From the NCBI GenBank assembly GCA_036381595.1, contig DASVCN010000039.1, positions 31,001-95,000 on the forward strand: DNA of 64,000 bases, in the 5' to 3' direction. The stretch is from Trueperaceae bacterium (GTDB lineage Bacteria; Deinococcota; Deinococci; Deinococcales; Trueperaceae). Each line of letters opens with the position of its first letter. Position 1 is the first letter of the stretch. Below the pieces are notes generated by a model. That model was not told where the DNA came from, ran no database searches, and worked only from the letters and a program-made list of their open reading frames with translations. The position numbers and the translations under genes are program-made. Below, piece after piece: positions 15,914 to 28,283 of the stretch.

Positions 15914-18016
15914 ATGAGCCGCGCGCGAGCTTCGATCACCCGGGAGGCCCCGGCCGGGCCCCCGTCAGTGAAAGCCGGTGTCTTCTACGGGGTCGTCGCA
16001 GCGGACGGCCGCGTCCAGCAGTGCAGCGACGGCCTCGCGAGGCTGCTGGGCCGCGAGTGCCTGCTGGGAACGCCGCTGCTTTCACTGGTGCACCGTGACG
16101 AGAACGCGCACCTGGCCGAACGGATCGCTGCGGCTCAGTCTGCCGCCGCTGCGGTGTCAGGGCGCTTCAGGCTGTCATGCGATCCAGCTGCCGAGCTCCG
16201 GGCCGAACTCACCCTGATCCCCTTGGGCGACGGCGGGCAGGGGCCGAGCCCGATGGTGCTGCGAGTCAACCTGTTCGCCGGCCGTGGCGAGGCCGACGCA
16301 GGACTGCTGAGCGCCGAGTCGCACTACGGCGCGGTGCTGGCCGCCCTCGAGCAGGGGATCATCATCCAGGACCTCCAGGGGGTGGTGACCGACTGCAACG
16401 AGGCGGCGGAGCGGATCCTGGGCACCGATGTTCGAACCCTCAGCGATGACAGCGTGCGGGGCCGCGGCTGGGGTGCCATCGACGAGGACGGCACCCCTCT
16501 GCCGCTCGAGAGGTACCCGTCGATGCAGGCGCTCCGAACCGGACGTCCCGCCAGCGGTGACATGGCCGTCCGCAGAGGCGACGGCAACCTGGCCTGGATC
16601 TCGGTGAGCAGCACGCCCCTTCGCCTGGAAGGGGAATCCGATTCGTACGGGGTCGTCTCCTCGATATGGGACATCACCTCGGAGCGGGAGAAGGAGCGGC
16701 AGCTCGAGCACAGCCACGACCACGACGCGCTTACCGACCTGCCCAACCGCAGCGCCTTCTTCGAGATCGCCCGCAGATCGTTCGCGAGCGACCGGCGCCG
16801 GCAAGGCGTGCGAGACGCGGTGCTATTCCTCGACCTAGACGACTTCAAGCGGGTGAACGACATGTTCGGGCACTCGGTAGGCGACCAGTTGCTGGTTCAG
16901 GCCGCCCTCCGCGTGCGTCAATGCATAAGGCCGGGCGACGTCGCCGCGAGGTTGGCCGGCGACGAGTTCGCACTGCTGCTGCTCGACGTCGGCAGCGTCT
17001 GGAACGCGGTTAGAGTAGCCCAGCGGGTGCTCGAGAGCTTCACCGAGCCGTTCCGGCTGGCCGGGGTTGCGCTAGATCTGAGCACCAGCATCGGCATCTC
17101 GGTAGCTGCCGAGAGCGCTCGCGACCCGGACGCCGTCATCAGTCAGGCCGATATCGCGTTGCGCCGGGCAAAAGCCGGCGGCAAGGCGCGCTACGTCGTC
17201 TACGACGCTCACCTCGACGCGCGCGTCAAGGACAACCTGGAGATCGAGGCCGACCTGCGTCAGGCGCTCGCGAAGGGCGAGTTCGAGGTGCACTACCAGC
17301 CGGTCATCGAACTGGGCACCGAGTCGGTGGCCGGCGCCGAGACGTTGCTGCGCTGGCGCCACCCGCGCCGCGACCTGGTGCCTCCCACAGAGTTCATCCC
17401 CGTCGCCGAAGACAACGGCACGATCCACCCGATAGGCGAATGGGTGCTGGAGCAGTCTCTCAGCCAGTTGAAGACCTGGCTTGAGAGCTACCCCCACTTC
17501 CATCTGGGGATAAACCTTTCTCCGAAGCAGCTCGAGTCCCCCCAGTTCCTGACCACCTTCGCGCGGATACTGGGGGTCTCGGGGGTGCCTCACGACGCTG
17601 TCATGCTGGAACTGACCGAGACCTACCTGATGCAGGATGTCGAACGGGCCGCACGCGACCTGCGTCGTTTCGCCGGCCTTGGCGTGCAGATCGCCATCGA
17701 CGATTTCGGCACCGGCTACTCCAGCCTCAAATACCTGCAGCACCTGCCGATCACCCACCTGAAGATCGACCGCTCGTTCATCCAGCGGGTCGTGCGTGAC
17801 GAGCGAAGCCGGGTGCTGGTGGAAGCGATCCAGTTGCTGGCCGACAAGCTCGACCTAAAGGTCATCGCCGAAGGAGTGGAGACTCGCGCCCAAGCCGATT
17901 TCCTGGCCGCCACCGGCTGCCGCTGGGCCCAGGGTTACCTGTTCGAACGGCCCCTGCCCGGTCCTTCCTTCGACGAGTATCTGCTACTGGACGGCAAGAA
18001 GGAGGCCGGCGCCTGA
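15914..18016 (+). CDS. PAS-PAS-GGDEF-EAL cyclic-di-GMP protein
   Basis: This 700-aa cytosolic signalling protein has two PAS-like regions (about residues 20-130 and 140-260), a GGDEF domain (about 270-430) and an EAL domain (about 445-690). The cyclase motif reads AGDEF, a variant that is active in some proteins. The phosphodiesterase motif reads AETLLRW, so EAL is ETL, while ELTET, DDFGTGYSSL, KIDRSFI and AEGVET are intact. It could make or break c-di-GMP under PAS control. TAGGAG precedes the ATG by 9 nt. Confidence 0.9.
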   Translation: MSRARASITREAPAGPPSVKAGVFYGVVAADGRVQQCSDGLARLLGRECLLGTPLLSLVHRDENAHLAERIAAAQSAAAAVSGRFRLSCDPAAELRAELTLIPLGDGGQGPSPMVLRVNLFAGRGEADAGLLSAESHYGAVLAALEQGIIIQDLQGVVTDCNEAAERILGTDVRTLSDDSVRGRGWGAIDEDGTPLPLERYPSMQALRTGRPASGDMAVRRGDGNLAWISVSSTPLRLEGESDSYGVVSSIWDITSEREKERQLEHSHDHDALTDLPNRSAFFEIARRSFASDRRRQGVRDAVLFLDLDDFKRVNDMFGHSVGDQLLVQAALRVRQCIRPGDVAARLAGDEFALLLLDVGSVWNAVRVAQRVLESFTEPFRLAGVALDLSTSIGISVAAESARDPDAVISQADIALRRAKAGGKARYVVYDAHLDARVKDNLEIEADLRQALAKGEFEVHYQPVIELGTESVAGAETLLRWRHPRRDLVPPTEFIPVAEDNGTIHPIGEWVLEQSLSQLKTWLESYPHFHLGINLSPKQLESPQFLTTFARILGVSGVPHDAVMLELTETYLMQDVERAARDLRRFAGLGVQIAIDDFGTGYSSLKYLQHLPITHLKIDRSFIQRVVRDERSRVLVEAIQLLADKLDLKVIAEGVETRAQADFLAATGCRWAQGYLFERPLPGPSFDEYLLLDGKKEAGA

Positions 18017-18029
18017 GGAAGGCGCCGGC
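18005..18029 (+). terminator. stem-loop at end of GGDEF/EAL gene
   Basis: GCCGGCGCC and GGCGCCGGC form a perfect 9-bp stem with a 7-nt loop that contains the stop codon. There is no T-run, so it may stabilise the mRNA or act in both directions toward the convergent cupredoxin gene. Confidence 0.4.
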
Positions 18030-18092
18030 TCACGTTCGTACTGTGGGCCGAGACCGCGTGTGCGCGGGTCAGCTCGCGAACCAGGGTAGCGC

Positions 18093-18599
18093 CTACTGAG
18101 GCGCCTGATAGGGCAGCGTCCCGCCTTCGGCGCCGAGGATCGCATCGACCGACGGCAGTGCCTGTTGCGCGGCCGGCATCAGATCGGTGGGCTCCGGTGG
18201 AGTGTAGGCGTCGGCCGAACCGACGATTATCCGACCCACCATCCCCAGGGCCTCGTGGGGTATGCAGAAGTAGTCGTACACGCCCTCCTCGGTGAGGGTC
18301 ACCTCGAACGTCGCCCCGGCTTCCGTCAGGATGCCCGAGTTCCAGCACTCCGCCCCATCGGGGATCCGTTGCGGTTTGCCGTTCCCGTCGCAGTAAGCCG
18401 TAGCGCTGTGCTGGCCACTCTCGTTGATGAAGCGGATGGTGGTGCCGGGCGCAACGTGGATTCCGACCGGGTCGAAGTAGAAGTTCGCGCCCTCGCTGAC
18501 CATCCTTATCTCGACGACCTCCCCTTCGCCACCCTGCTGGGCGAAGGCTGCTCCCGAGAACAGCAGTAGGCCGATGAGTAGTCCGATGAATCTGTTCAT
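18093..18599 (-). CDS. exported cupredoxin (plastocyanin-like)
   Basis: This 168-aa protein has a signal peptide (MNRFIGLLIGLLLFSGAAFA then QQGG) and a type I copper fold. Likely copper ligands are His in NESGQHSAT and the Cys, His and Met of CIPHEALGM. It is expected to carry electrons outside the membrane. An extra pair of cysteines (AYCDGNG and AECWNSG) may form a disulfide. ATG 18599 has AGGGGAG upstream. The proline-rich tail after residue 140 is of unknown role. Confidence 0.82.
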   Translation of the reverse strand: MNRFIGLLIGLLLFSGAAFAQQGGEGEVVEIRMVSEGANFYFDPVGIHVAPGTTIRFINESGQHSATAYCDGNGKPQRIPDGAECWNSGILTEAGATFEVTLTEEGVYDYFCIPHEALGMVGRIIVGSADAYTPPEPTDLMPAAQQALPSVDAILGAEGGTLPYQAPQ

Positions 18600-18735
18600 T
18601 CTGCTCCCCTTTCGGTTCTGTCCCTGCACGATGCTCGCACCGCGCCGCCAGGGAGAAAGGGCCTTGCCAGACAAACCGGTACCGATGTGAACCCCGGTTC
18701 TCCCCAGGCTGCCCGCCCGAGAGGGAAACTGTCGC

Positions 18736-20121
18736 CTACATGTGCAGCGCACGACCTTCGACCGCCAATGCCGCCTCCTTGACGATCTCCGAGAGGGTGG
18801 GGTGAGCGTGCACGGTGCGGGCCAGGTCTTCGCTCGAGGCCGAGAAGTTCATGGCTGCGACCGCTTCGGCGATCAGATCGCCCGCTCGCGCGCCGATGAT
18901 GTGAACACCGACTATCCTGTCCGTCTGAGCGTCAGCGAGTACCTTCACCTTGCCCTCGGTGGATCCGAGAGCCCGGGCCCGGCCGTTGGCAAGATAGGGG
19001 AACACGCCTTTCTTGTAGACGATCCCCTCCTCCTTGAGCTGCTCCTCGGTCTTCCCTACCGTGGCTACCTCGGGTTCGGTGTAGACGATCCCGGGGATCA
19101 CCTCGTAGTTGACGTGACCGGGCAGTCCGGCGAGGATCTCGGCGATCGCTACCCCCTCCTCCTCGGCCTTGTGGGCGAGCATCGGTCCTTCGATGACGTC
19201 GCCGATGGCGTGGATCCCCTCGACGTTGGTCATCAGGTTCTCGTCGACCAGTACCCTTCCCCGCTCGTCGGTCTTCACGCCCACGGACTCGAGTCCGAGT
19301 CCCTCGGTATTCGGTAGCCGGCCCACCGCAACCAGTACCCTGTCGGCCTCCAGCTCCTCGCCGCCCTCGAGGGTGACCACCGCCCCGTTCCCCTTCGCCT
19401 TCGCGCCCGTCACCTTGACGCCCAGGCGGAACTCGATCCCCTGCTTCTTGAAAGCCTTGAGGGCATCGGCGGCGAGTTCCCGATCCATGCCCGGCAGGAT
19501 GCGATCGAAGTACTCGAGCACCGTCACCTGCGAGCCGAGCCGCTTCCACACCGCCCCCAGTTCGAGGCCGATGTAGCCAGCGCCGATCACGATCAACCGC
19601 TCGGGCGGCTTCTCGTAGGAGAGCGCTTCCGTCGAGGTGCCCACCCTGTCGCCATCGATCTCCACGCCGGGGATGCTGGCGACCTTCGAGCCGGTGGCGA
19701 TAACGATCCTCTCGGCTTCCAGCTTCTCATCGCCTCTTTCGCCGTGCACCACGACCCCGCCGGGCCCGGTGATTTCGCCACGGCCCTGGTAGCGCTTCAC
19801 CCGATTCTTCTTGAAGAGGAACGCTACCCCGTCGGTGTTCGCCTTGACGACTTCGTCCTTCCGCTTGAGCATCCGCGGCAGGTCGAGCTTGACGTTCTTC
19901 ACCAGGACACCGTGCTTCTCGAGACCGTTCTGCGCCTCGAAGAAGCGCTCGCTGGACTCCAGCATCGCCTTCGACGGTATGCAGCCGACGCGGACGCAGG
20001 TTCCCCCCAGGGTTTCTTCCTGTTCCACGCAGGCGACATCGAAGCCCAGCTGGGCTGCTCGGATCGCAGCGACATAACCGCCTGGGCCGCCGCCGATGAT
20101 TATCACGTCGTGCTTGGGCAT
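18736..20121 (-). CDS. lpd: dihydrolipoyl dehydrogenase (E3)
   Basis: This 461-aa flavoprotein reoxidises lipoyl groups of the 2-oxoglutarate dehydrogenase complex. It has the FAD motif IIGGGPGGYVAAIRAAQLG, the redox pair in GGTCVRVGCIPSK, the NAD motif VIGAGYIGLELG and the C-terminal catalytic HAHPTLSE. GGAGGAGAAC stands before ATG 20121. It is the last gene of the sucA-sucB-lpd series, 56 bp after sucB. Confidence 0.95.
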   Translation of the reverse strand: MPKHDVIIIGGGPGGYVAAIRAAQLGFDVACVEQEETLGGTCVRVGCIPSKAMLESSERFFEAQNGLEKHGVLVKNVKLDLPRMLKRKDEVVKANTDGVAFLFKKNRVKRYQGRGEITGPGGVVVHGERGDEKLEAERIVIATGSKVASIPGVEIDGDRVGTSTEALSYEKPPERLIVIGAGYIGLELGAVWKRLGSQVTVLEYFDRILPGMDRELAADALKAFKKQGIEFRLGVKVTGAKAKGNGAVVTLEGGEELEADRVLVAVGRLPNTEGLGLESVGVKTDERGRVLVDENLMTNVEGIHAIGDVIEGPMLAHKAEEEGVAIAEILAGLPGHVNYEVIPGIVYTEPEVATVGKTEEQLKEEGIVYKKGVFPYLANGRARALGSTEGKVKVLADAQTDRIVGVHIIGARAGDLIAEAVAAMNFSASSEDLARTVHAHPTLSEIVKEAALAVEGRALHM

Positions 20122-20177
20122 GTTCTCCTCCGGCGAGGCCGCTGCCGGCCCCATTCTCCGCTGTGAGGCGCTGTGTA

Positions 20178-21482
20178 CTAGACCTCCAGCAGCATCCGCG
20201 TGGGACGCTCGATCGCCTCCTTGATCCGCTTGAGGAAGGTGACGGCTTCCCGCCCGTCCACGATCCGATGGTCGTAGGTGAGGGCGACGTACATCATCGG
20301 CCGGATCTCTACCTTGCCGTCGATGGCCACAGGCCGTTCCTGGATCGTGTGCATACCTAGGACGCCGGACTGAGGCGGGTTGACGATCGGCGTCGACATG
20401 AGCGAGCCGAAGACGCCACCGTTGGAGATGGTGAACGTCCCGCCCTGCAACTCCTCGGGGGCGATCCTGTTCGCCTGGGCTCGAACCCCGAAATCACCGA
20501 TCGCGCTCTCGATCTCGGCGAACGACATCCGCTCGGCGTTGCGCAACACCGGTACGACCAGACCCTTCGGCGTCGAGACGGCGACGCCGATGTCGTAGTA
20601 GTTCTTGTAGACGATGCTCTGATCGCGAATCTCGGCGTTGAGCTGAGGGATGCTCTTGAGCGCGTCGATAGCGGCCTTGACGAAGAACGACATGAAGCCC
20701 AGCCGCACATCGTAGCGCTTCTCGAAAGCCTCGCGGTACTCCTTGCGCAGTTGCATGACCTGGCTCATGTCGATCTCGTTGAAGGTGGTGAGCAGGGCCG
20801 CATTGCGCTGCGCCTCGACGAGCCGTTCGGCGATGCGGCGGCGGAGTGGGCTCATCGGCACCACTTCCTCCTCACGCTCGCCGGCCGCGGCCGGAGCGGG
20901 AGCGTTTTCGGTAGCGGCCGGTCGGGTCGATCCGGTCGCCGGCGCTTCGCTCTTGGCGGACGCCAGGTGCCGTTGCACGTCCTCCTTGAGGAGTCTGCCG
21001 CCCGGTCCGCTCGCCTCTACCTCTTCCGCCCGCAGGCCGTGCTCGTCGAGGAGCCTACGAGCGGCGGGCATGACCAACGGAGCTCCTTTGGCCGCCACGC
21101 CGCTTTCGACAGCGGAGCGTGCGGCGGCGGACGGTTCCTCGGCCTGCTTGGGCGCCGACTTGGGCGATTCGGCTTGTTGCGGCGCCGACCTGGCTGGATC
21201 GGCTTGCTGGGGCGACGACCTCACTGGTTCGGCTTGCCCGGCCGCGCCCTCCTCGATGTGAGCGATCACCTCTTCGACCTGGGCCGACTCGCCCTGCTTC
21301 TTCAGTACCTTCGTCAGCTTGCCTGCTACCGGGGCTGGAACCTCGACCGTCGCCTTGTCGGTCTCTACCTCGACCAACGGTTCGTCTTGAGCTACGGCGT
21401 CGCCCTCCTTCTTCAGCCAGGTACCGATGAATACCTCGGAAACCGACTCGCCGACGGCGGGCACTTTCAGTTCAACAGCCAT
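20178..21482 (-). CDS. sucB: dihydrolipoamide succinyltransferase (E2)
   Basis: This 434-aa core subunit carries an N-terminal lipoyl domain with the modified Lys in [10 protein letters not shown] (near residue 43), a long Ala/Pro/Gln linker, a peripheral-subunit-binding domain ([13 protein letters not shown]) and the catalytic domain ending in [12 protein letters not shown]. The linker has a ten-residue repeat, S-x-P-Q/K-Q-A-D/E, in three copies. The LTTFNEIDM segment is typical of the succinyl-specific enzyme. Confidence 0.94.
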   Translation of the reverse strand: MAVELKVPAVGESVSEVFIGTWLKKEGDAVAQDEPLVEVETDKATVEVPAPVAGKLTKVLKKQGESAQVEEVIAHIEEGAAGQAEPVRSSPQQADPARSAPQQAESPKSAPKQAEEPSAAARSAVESGVAAKGAPLVMPAARRLLDEHGLRAEEVEASGPGGRLLKEDVQRHLASAKSEAPATGSTRPAATENAPAPAAAGEREEEVVPMSPLRRRIAERLVEAQRNAALLTTFNEIDMSQVMQLRKEYREAFEKRYDVRLGFMSFFVKAAIDALKSIPQLNAEIRDQSIVYKNYYDIGVAVSTPKGLVVPVLRNAERMSFAEIESAIGDFGVRAQANRIAPEELQGGTFTISNGGVFGSLMSTPIVNPPQSGVLGMHTIQERPVAIDGKVEIRPMMYVALTYDHRIVDGREAVTFLKRIKEAIERPTRMLLEV

Positions 21483-21626
21483 GTCTGCTCCTCGTATGAC
21501 GTAGGTGACGTCGCTCGCCCAGTTCCCCGCACGTTACCCGATACAGCGGTGCTGGCGCCCCTGAGGGAGGTTTCGCCCTCGCCTCCACTGAGGCCTCGCA
21601 ACTCGGACCGCTCCCGCTCGCGCTGC

Positions 21627-24431
<2,805 letters not shown>

Positions 24432-24468
24432 GTTGTCATCTGACTTGGACTGTCGCTTCCTTCCTCCG

Positions 24469-24485
24469 CCGGTTCAGTACCGGCG
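24469..24485 (-). promoter_or_regulatory. hairpin in sucA 5' region
   Basis: GCCGGT and ACCGGC form a 6-bp stem with a 5-nt loop in the presumed sucA leader, about 40 nt before its start. The rest of the 251-bp divergent gap shows only a possible TACTAT -10 box on the minus strand. Confidence 0.3.
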
Positions 24486-24670
24486 ACGCCCGTAACACGG
24501 ACATCGTTCAGTTTCTGGCACGAGCGCATAGTAACAGGCGCGCTCGACCGCGGACCATCCGTTCCTGAGGGCTCGTCCGCCTCACCTCATGTCCCCTTGT
24601 AGCACCCAATCTGAGCACTCGGTGCCGCATATCTTACGGTCGCGGGCTGCCGCCTCCGGAGGCCACGGGG

Positions 24671-24676
24671 TAGATT
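24671..24676 (+). promoter_or_regulatory. -10 box of sugar kinase gene (leaderless geometry)
   Basis: TAGATT ends 6 nt before the GTG at 24683 and no ribosome site lies between, which fits a leaderless mRNA. No clear -35 is visible. Confidence 0.4.
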
Positions 24677-24682
24677 GATCCG

Positions 24683-25645
24683 GTGGCCCACCTGGTGACC
24701 CTGGGAGAGTTGCTGGTCGACTTCATCGCCCACGAAGCCGGCGTGCCGGCAGGCGAAGCGACCAGTTGGAGCGCCCTTCCCGGCGGCGCACCCGCCAACG
24801 TGGCGGTGGGTGCGGCCCGGCTCGGGGTTCCCACCTCGTTCCTGGGCAAGGTAGGCGACGATCCGTTCGGCAGGATGCTGGAGCGCGCCCTCGCTGCCGA
24901 AGGGGTGGAAACGAGCGGGCTGCGCTTCGAGAAGGGCGCTCGAACAGCGTTGGCCTTCGTGAGCCTGGGCGATGATGGCGAGCGGTCGTTCCACTTCTAC
25001 CGGCACCCCTCGGCCGACATGCTCTATCGCCCCGACGAGGTCGACCTGGAGGCGGTGAGGCAGGCGCGGGTACTGCACTTCGGCAGCATCAGCCTCATCG
25101 CCGAGCCGTCCCGAAGTGCGACGCTGGCAGCGGTGGAAGCCGCCAGGGAGGCGGGTGTGACGGTTACCTTCGACCCCAACCTGCGCCTCGACCTGTGGCC
25201 GGGGGCCGATGAGGCCCTCAGCGGGATCTTCGCGGCTATGGGGCAAGCCCACGTCGTGAAACTGAGCGAGGAGGAACTCGAGTTCGTCGCGGGGGGCGTC
25301 GGCGAGACTTATGCCCGGGAGTTGGCACGAGAGCTTGACCTCCTCGTGATCACCCGCGCAGCGAAAGGCGCCTTGTTGATAGCCGGGGACACGACACAGG
25401 AGGTACCTGCCTTCGAGACGAACGTGGTGGACACGACCGGCGCGGGAGACTCGTTCATGGCGGCACTCGTTGCCGGCATCGTCGCGAACCCGGGAATCGC
25501 GGAGCAGCCCGAGGCATTAAGGGAGGTGGCGCTTCGAGCCAACGCCTGCGCGGCCATCACGGTCTCGAGCAGGGGCGCGATCCCCGCGCTTCCCCACGCC
25601 GAACGACTCGTGGAGTTCCTCGCTCGTGAGCACGTCACCAAGTAG
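24683..25645 (+). CDS. PfkB-family carbohydrate kinase (fructokinase-like)
   Basis: This 320-aa ribokinase-fold kinase phosphorylates a sugar with ATP. It has the first PfkB signature around GGAPANVAVGAARLG and the second around DTTGAGDSFMAALVAG, where Asp is the catalytic base. HFGSISL and FDPNLRLDLW fit fructokinases. Fructose is the best guess, but no sugar transporter is adjacent. The dehydratase gene follows after 9 bp. Confidence 0.85.
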   Translation: MAHLVTLGELLVDFIAHEAGVPAGEATSWSALPGGAPANVAVGAARLGVPTSFLGKVGDDPFGRMLERALAAEGVETSGLRFEKGARTALAFVSLGDDGERSFHFYRHPSADMLYRPDEVDLEAVRQARVLHFGSISLIAEPSRSATLAAVEAAREAGVTVTFDPNLRLDLWPGADEALSGIFAAMGQAHVVKLSEEELEFVAGGVGETYARELARELDLLVITRAAKGALLIAGDTTQEVPAFETNVVDTTGAGDSFMAALVAGIVANPGIAEQPEALREVALRANACAAITVSSRGAIPALPHAERLVEFLAREHVTK

Positions 25646-25654
25646 ACTTCGCCA

Positions 25655-26626
25655 ATGACCGTCACCATCGGAGCGATCCGCGAGGCCGCCGAGAGGATCG
25701 CGGGAGCGATCTACCCGACGCCCCTCATCCGCCTTCCCCTCGCCGACGAGGCCGAGGAGGTCTTCGTCAAGGCCGAGAACCTGCAACGAACCGGATCGTT
25801 CAAGCTCCGGGGGGCATACAACTTCCTCGCCTCGCTCACGCCGGCCGAGCGCGACCGCGGTGTCGTCGCCCACTCCAGCGGCAACCACGCCCAAGGTGTC
25901 GCCTGCGCAGCCAGACTGCTGGGGATCGAAGCGACGATAGTCATCCCCGAGGGCGCCCCGCACCTGAAAGTGGAGCGAACCCGCGCGCACGGAGCCGCGA
26001 TCGTGCGGTGCGGCAACAGCAGCGACGAGAGGGAGCGGGTGGCGAGGGAACTCGTCGAGTCGGAAGGGTACATCCTGGTGCCTCCCTTCGACCATCCGCT
26101 CATCGTCGCAGGTCAGGGAACCGTGGGGCTCGAGATCGTTCAGAGCCTGAAGGGCGTCCGGAACGTCCTCGTGCCCGTCGGTGGCGGCGGCCTCTCTGCC
26201 GGTGTGGCCACGGCGATCGCCGCGCTCGCCCCCGACGCTCGGGTGATCGGAGTCGAGCCGGAACTGGCAGCCGATGCGAAGGAGTCGCTCGAGGTGGGGC
26301 GGCCCGTGTCGTGGTCGGCCGAGGAGGTCACCCGGACGATGGCGGACGGAGTACGAACGCAGCGAATCGGTGACCTCAACTTCGAGATCCTCCGCCGGCT
26401 GCTGGCCGGGGTCGTGACCGTGAGCGAGGAGGAGATCGAAGAGACCGCGCGCTGGTACCTGCTGGAGGCGCGTCTCGTCGTCGAGCCTACCGGCGCCCTC
26501 AGCCTCGCCGCTTATCGGCGCCTGCGCAGAGGAGCTAGCGAGCTCTCGCTCCTCCCGGGTCCCACGGTGGTGGTTGCCTCGGGCGGGAACGTCGGACAGA
26601 AGGCGGTCGCGTCCCTGCTCGACTGA
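25655..26626 (+). CDS. threonine/serine dehydratase
   Basis: This 323-aa PLP enzyme deaminates threonine or serine to the 2-oxoacid. The PLP lysine is in GSFKLRGAYNF (near residue 50), the phosphate-binding loop is PVGGGGLSAG, and SSGNHAQG is typical. It lacks the C-terminal ACT regulatory domain of biosynthetic IlvA, so it resembles catabolic TdcB or serine racemase-like forms. Confidence 0.87.
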   Translation: MTVTIGAIREAAERIAGAIYPTPLIRLPLADEAEEVFVKAENLQRTGSFKLRGAYNFLASLTPAERDRGVVAHSSGNHAQGVACAARLLGIEATIVIPEGAPHLKVERTRAHGAAIVRCGNSSDERERVARELVESEGYILVPPFDHPLIVAGQGTVGLEIVQSLKGVRNVLVPVGGGGLSAGVATAIAALAPDARVIGVEPELAADAKESLEVGRPVSWSAEEVTRTMADGVRTQRIGDLNFEILRRLLAGVVTVSEEEIEETARWYLLEARLVVEPTGALSLAAYRRLRRGASELSLLPGPTVVVASGGNVGQKAVASLLD

Positions 26627-26726
26627 CGGACCTTCGACCGGGGGCAGCACGTGGTCGGCTGGGTCCTTCCGGGAGTGGTGAACCCGGTACTGCCGCCGAC
26701 CGGAGGTGCGTTACGATGGGAGCGAG

Positions 26727-27134
26727 ATGGACATCGCCCCGTTAGCCCTGGTCGTCCTCCTCGGGTACGGCCTGCTCATCGCGATCTCGCTGACCACCTG
26801 GACGGCTGTCGCCTATTTCAGGGAGGACGCCGAGGAGGCCGGCAAGCAACTGGAGCCCGCCGCGGCGCCCACCCGAACGCGGGCGCAGGTCAAGCGCGCC
26901 GTCAGCAACGATGAGGTGCGCGGCGCCCGCTCGAGGCGCGCCAGGAACGGCGCTGATCCCTTCTCCACGGGCGCGAAGTCGGCTGCCGTCGAAGGGGCCA
27001 CCGCCTCCCGACCGGCCGCGGTTGCCTGGCAGCCGGAGGGTGTCCCCAAGAGGCCGCCGGCCAAGGAGGACTCTGACGAGGACGCCTTCGAGCGCTTCCT
27101 CAACTCCCGGTCCGATGATTTCGACCTGCGCTGA
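26727..27134 (+). CDS. small single-pass membrane protein
   Basis: This 135-aa protein has one N-terminal membrane segment (PLALVVLLGYGLLIAISLTTW) and a charged, low-complexity cytoplasmic tail ending in an acidic FERFLNSRSDDFDL. I do not recognise a family. ATG 26727 follows GGGAGCGAG, and a TACGAT -10 box ends 9 nt before it. It lies 9 bp before the sensor kinase gene and may be part of the same transcript. Confidence 0.6.
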   Translation: MDIAPLALVVLLGYGLLIAISLTTWTAVAYFREDAEEAGKQLEPAAAPTRTRAQVKRAVSNDEVRGARSRRARNGADPFSTGAKSAAVEGATASRPAAVAWQPEGVPKRPPAKEDSDEDAFERFLNSRSDDFDLR

Positions 27135-27143
27135 ACGAGCGAA

Positions 27144-28283
27144 TTGAGAGTCGGAAGCAGACAGGAACAACTCGAAGTACTGAACACCCTCGGGGAGGTG
27201 CTGAACCGCGAGCCGGAGTTCGAGCGGGCCCTCCCGGAGGCGCTGGAGCGGCTGGTGCGCCTCATGGGGCTCAGCACCGGCTGGGTGTTCCTGAGCAACA
27301 CGAGCCAGGGCGACAGCCACCAGGGGAGCTTCTCACTGGCTGCGAGCACGGGATTGCCACCGGCGCTGGAGCGCGACGACAGGGAACCGCTCTGCAGCGG
27401 TAGCTGCGACTGCCAGGGCCTGCTGCGCAGGGGGAAGCTCGATCGAGGCGTGAACATGGTGACGTGCAGCCGGCTCGCCAAGGCCAGAGGCGACCGAGGC
27501 GGACTCGAACTCCACGCCAGTGTCCCGCTACTCGGGGCCCAGGGACCGGTTGGCATAGTCAATCTGGCCGCGCCCGGCGACACACGGTTCGAAGCGAGCA
27601 CCCTCACCTTCCTGGCTGCCGTGGGCAAGCAGTTGGGGATCGCGTTCGAACGGAGCCGGCTGCAGGCCCGCAGGACCCGCGAGGCGCGCTACACGGCTAC
27701 GCTCGAGGAGCGGGAGCGCATCGCTCGCCAGATGCACGATTCCCTCGCCCAGCTGCTCTTCGCGGCCGATCTCTCCCTGCAGGCGGCTCTTGACGAGCAG
27801 GGGGAGGACCCCTCCCCGTCGCTCGTACGGGCGGCGGAGGCGGTGGCGGGCGCTCTGGCCGACCTGCGCGGCCTGGTGGAGGTCCAACGACCGGCAGACC
27901 TCTCCAGCGGCCTGCTGCCGGCCCTCTCCCGGCTCGCCGAACGTACCGGCGGAGGATCAGTACGCGTTCATCTCGACAGCCAGCCGCTCGACGCCTTCGG
28001 CAGGGCCGCCGAGACGCTTTACCTGGTCGCTCAGGAAGCGGTAGGCAACGCGCTTCGGCACGGCGAGTGCACCAACATCTGGCTGCGGCTCGAGGCGGTC
28101 GAGGACAGGCTCCGCCTCACCGTCGCCGACGACGGGAAGGGGTTCGACCCGCACCGGGCGGCCGGCGGCCTCGGCCTGCAAGGGATGCACGACAGAACGA
28201 AGGGGGCCGGCGGCAGCTTCGCCATCGAGAGCGGGCAGGATGGCAGCCGGGTAGTGGCGGAGGTCCCATGGCGTACCGACTGA
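27144..28283 (+). CDS. NarX/DegS-type sensor histidine kinase with GAF domain
   Basis: This 379-aa cytosolic kinase has an N-terminal GAF domain (about residues 10-170) containing a run of cysteines (LCSGSCDCQGLL), a HisKA_3 segment ERERIARQMHDSLAQLL with the phospho-acceptor His, and a C-terminal ATPase domain (NALRHGECTN, DDGKGFD, GLGLQGM). There is no membrane segment. The CSGSCDC cluster could bind iron-sulfur or sense redox, as in other GAF kinases of this type. TTG at 27144 is the only suitable start seen. It overlaps the regulator gene. Confidence 0.85.
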   Translation: MRVGSRQEQLEVLNTLGEVLNREPEFERALPEALERLVRLMGLSTGWVFLSNTSQGDSHQGSFSLAASTGLPPALERDDREPLCSGSCDCQGLLRRGKLDRGVNMVTCSRLAKARGDRGGLELHASVPLLGAQGPVGIVNLAAPGDTRFEASTLTFLAAVGKQLGIAFERSRLQARRTREARYTATLEERERIARQMHDSLAQLLFAADLSLQAALDEQGEDPSPSLVRAAEAVAGALADLRGLVEVQRPADLSSGLLPALSRLAERTGGGSVRVHLDSQPLDAFGRAAETLYLVAQEAVGNALRHGECTNIWLRLEAVEDRLRLTVADDGKGFDPHRAAGGLGLQGMHDRTKGAGGSFAIESGQDGSRVVAEVPWRTD

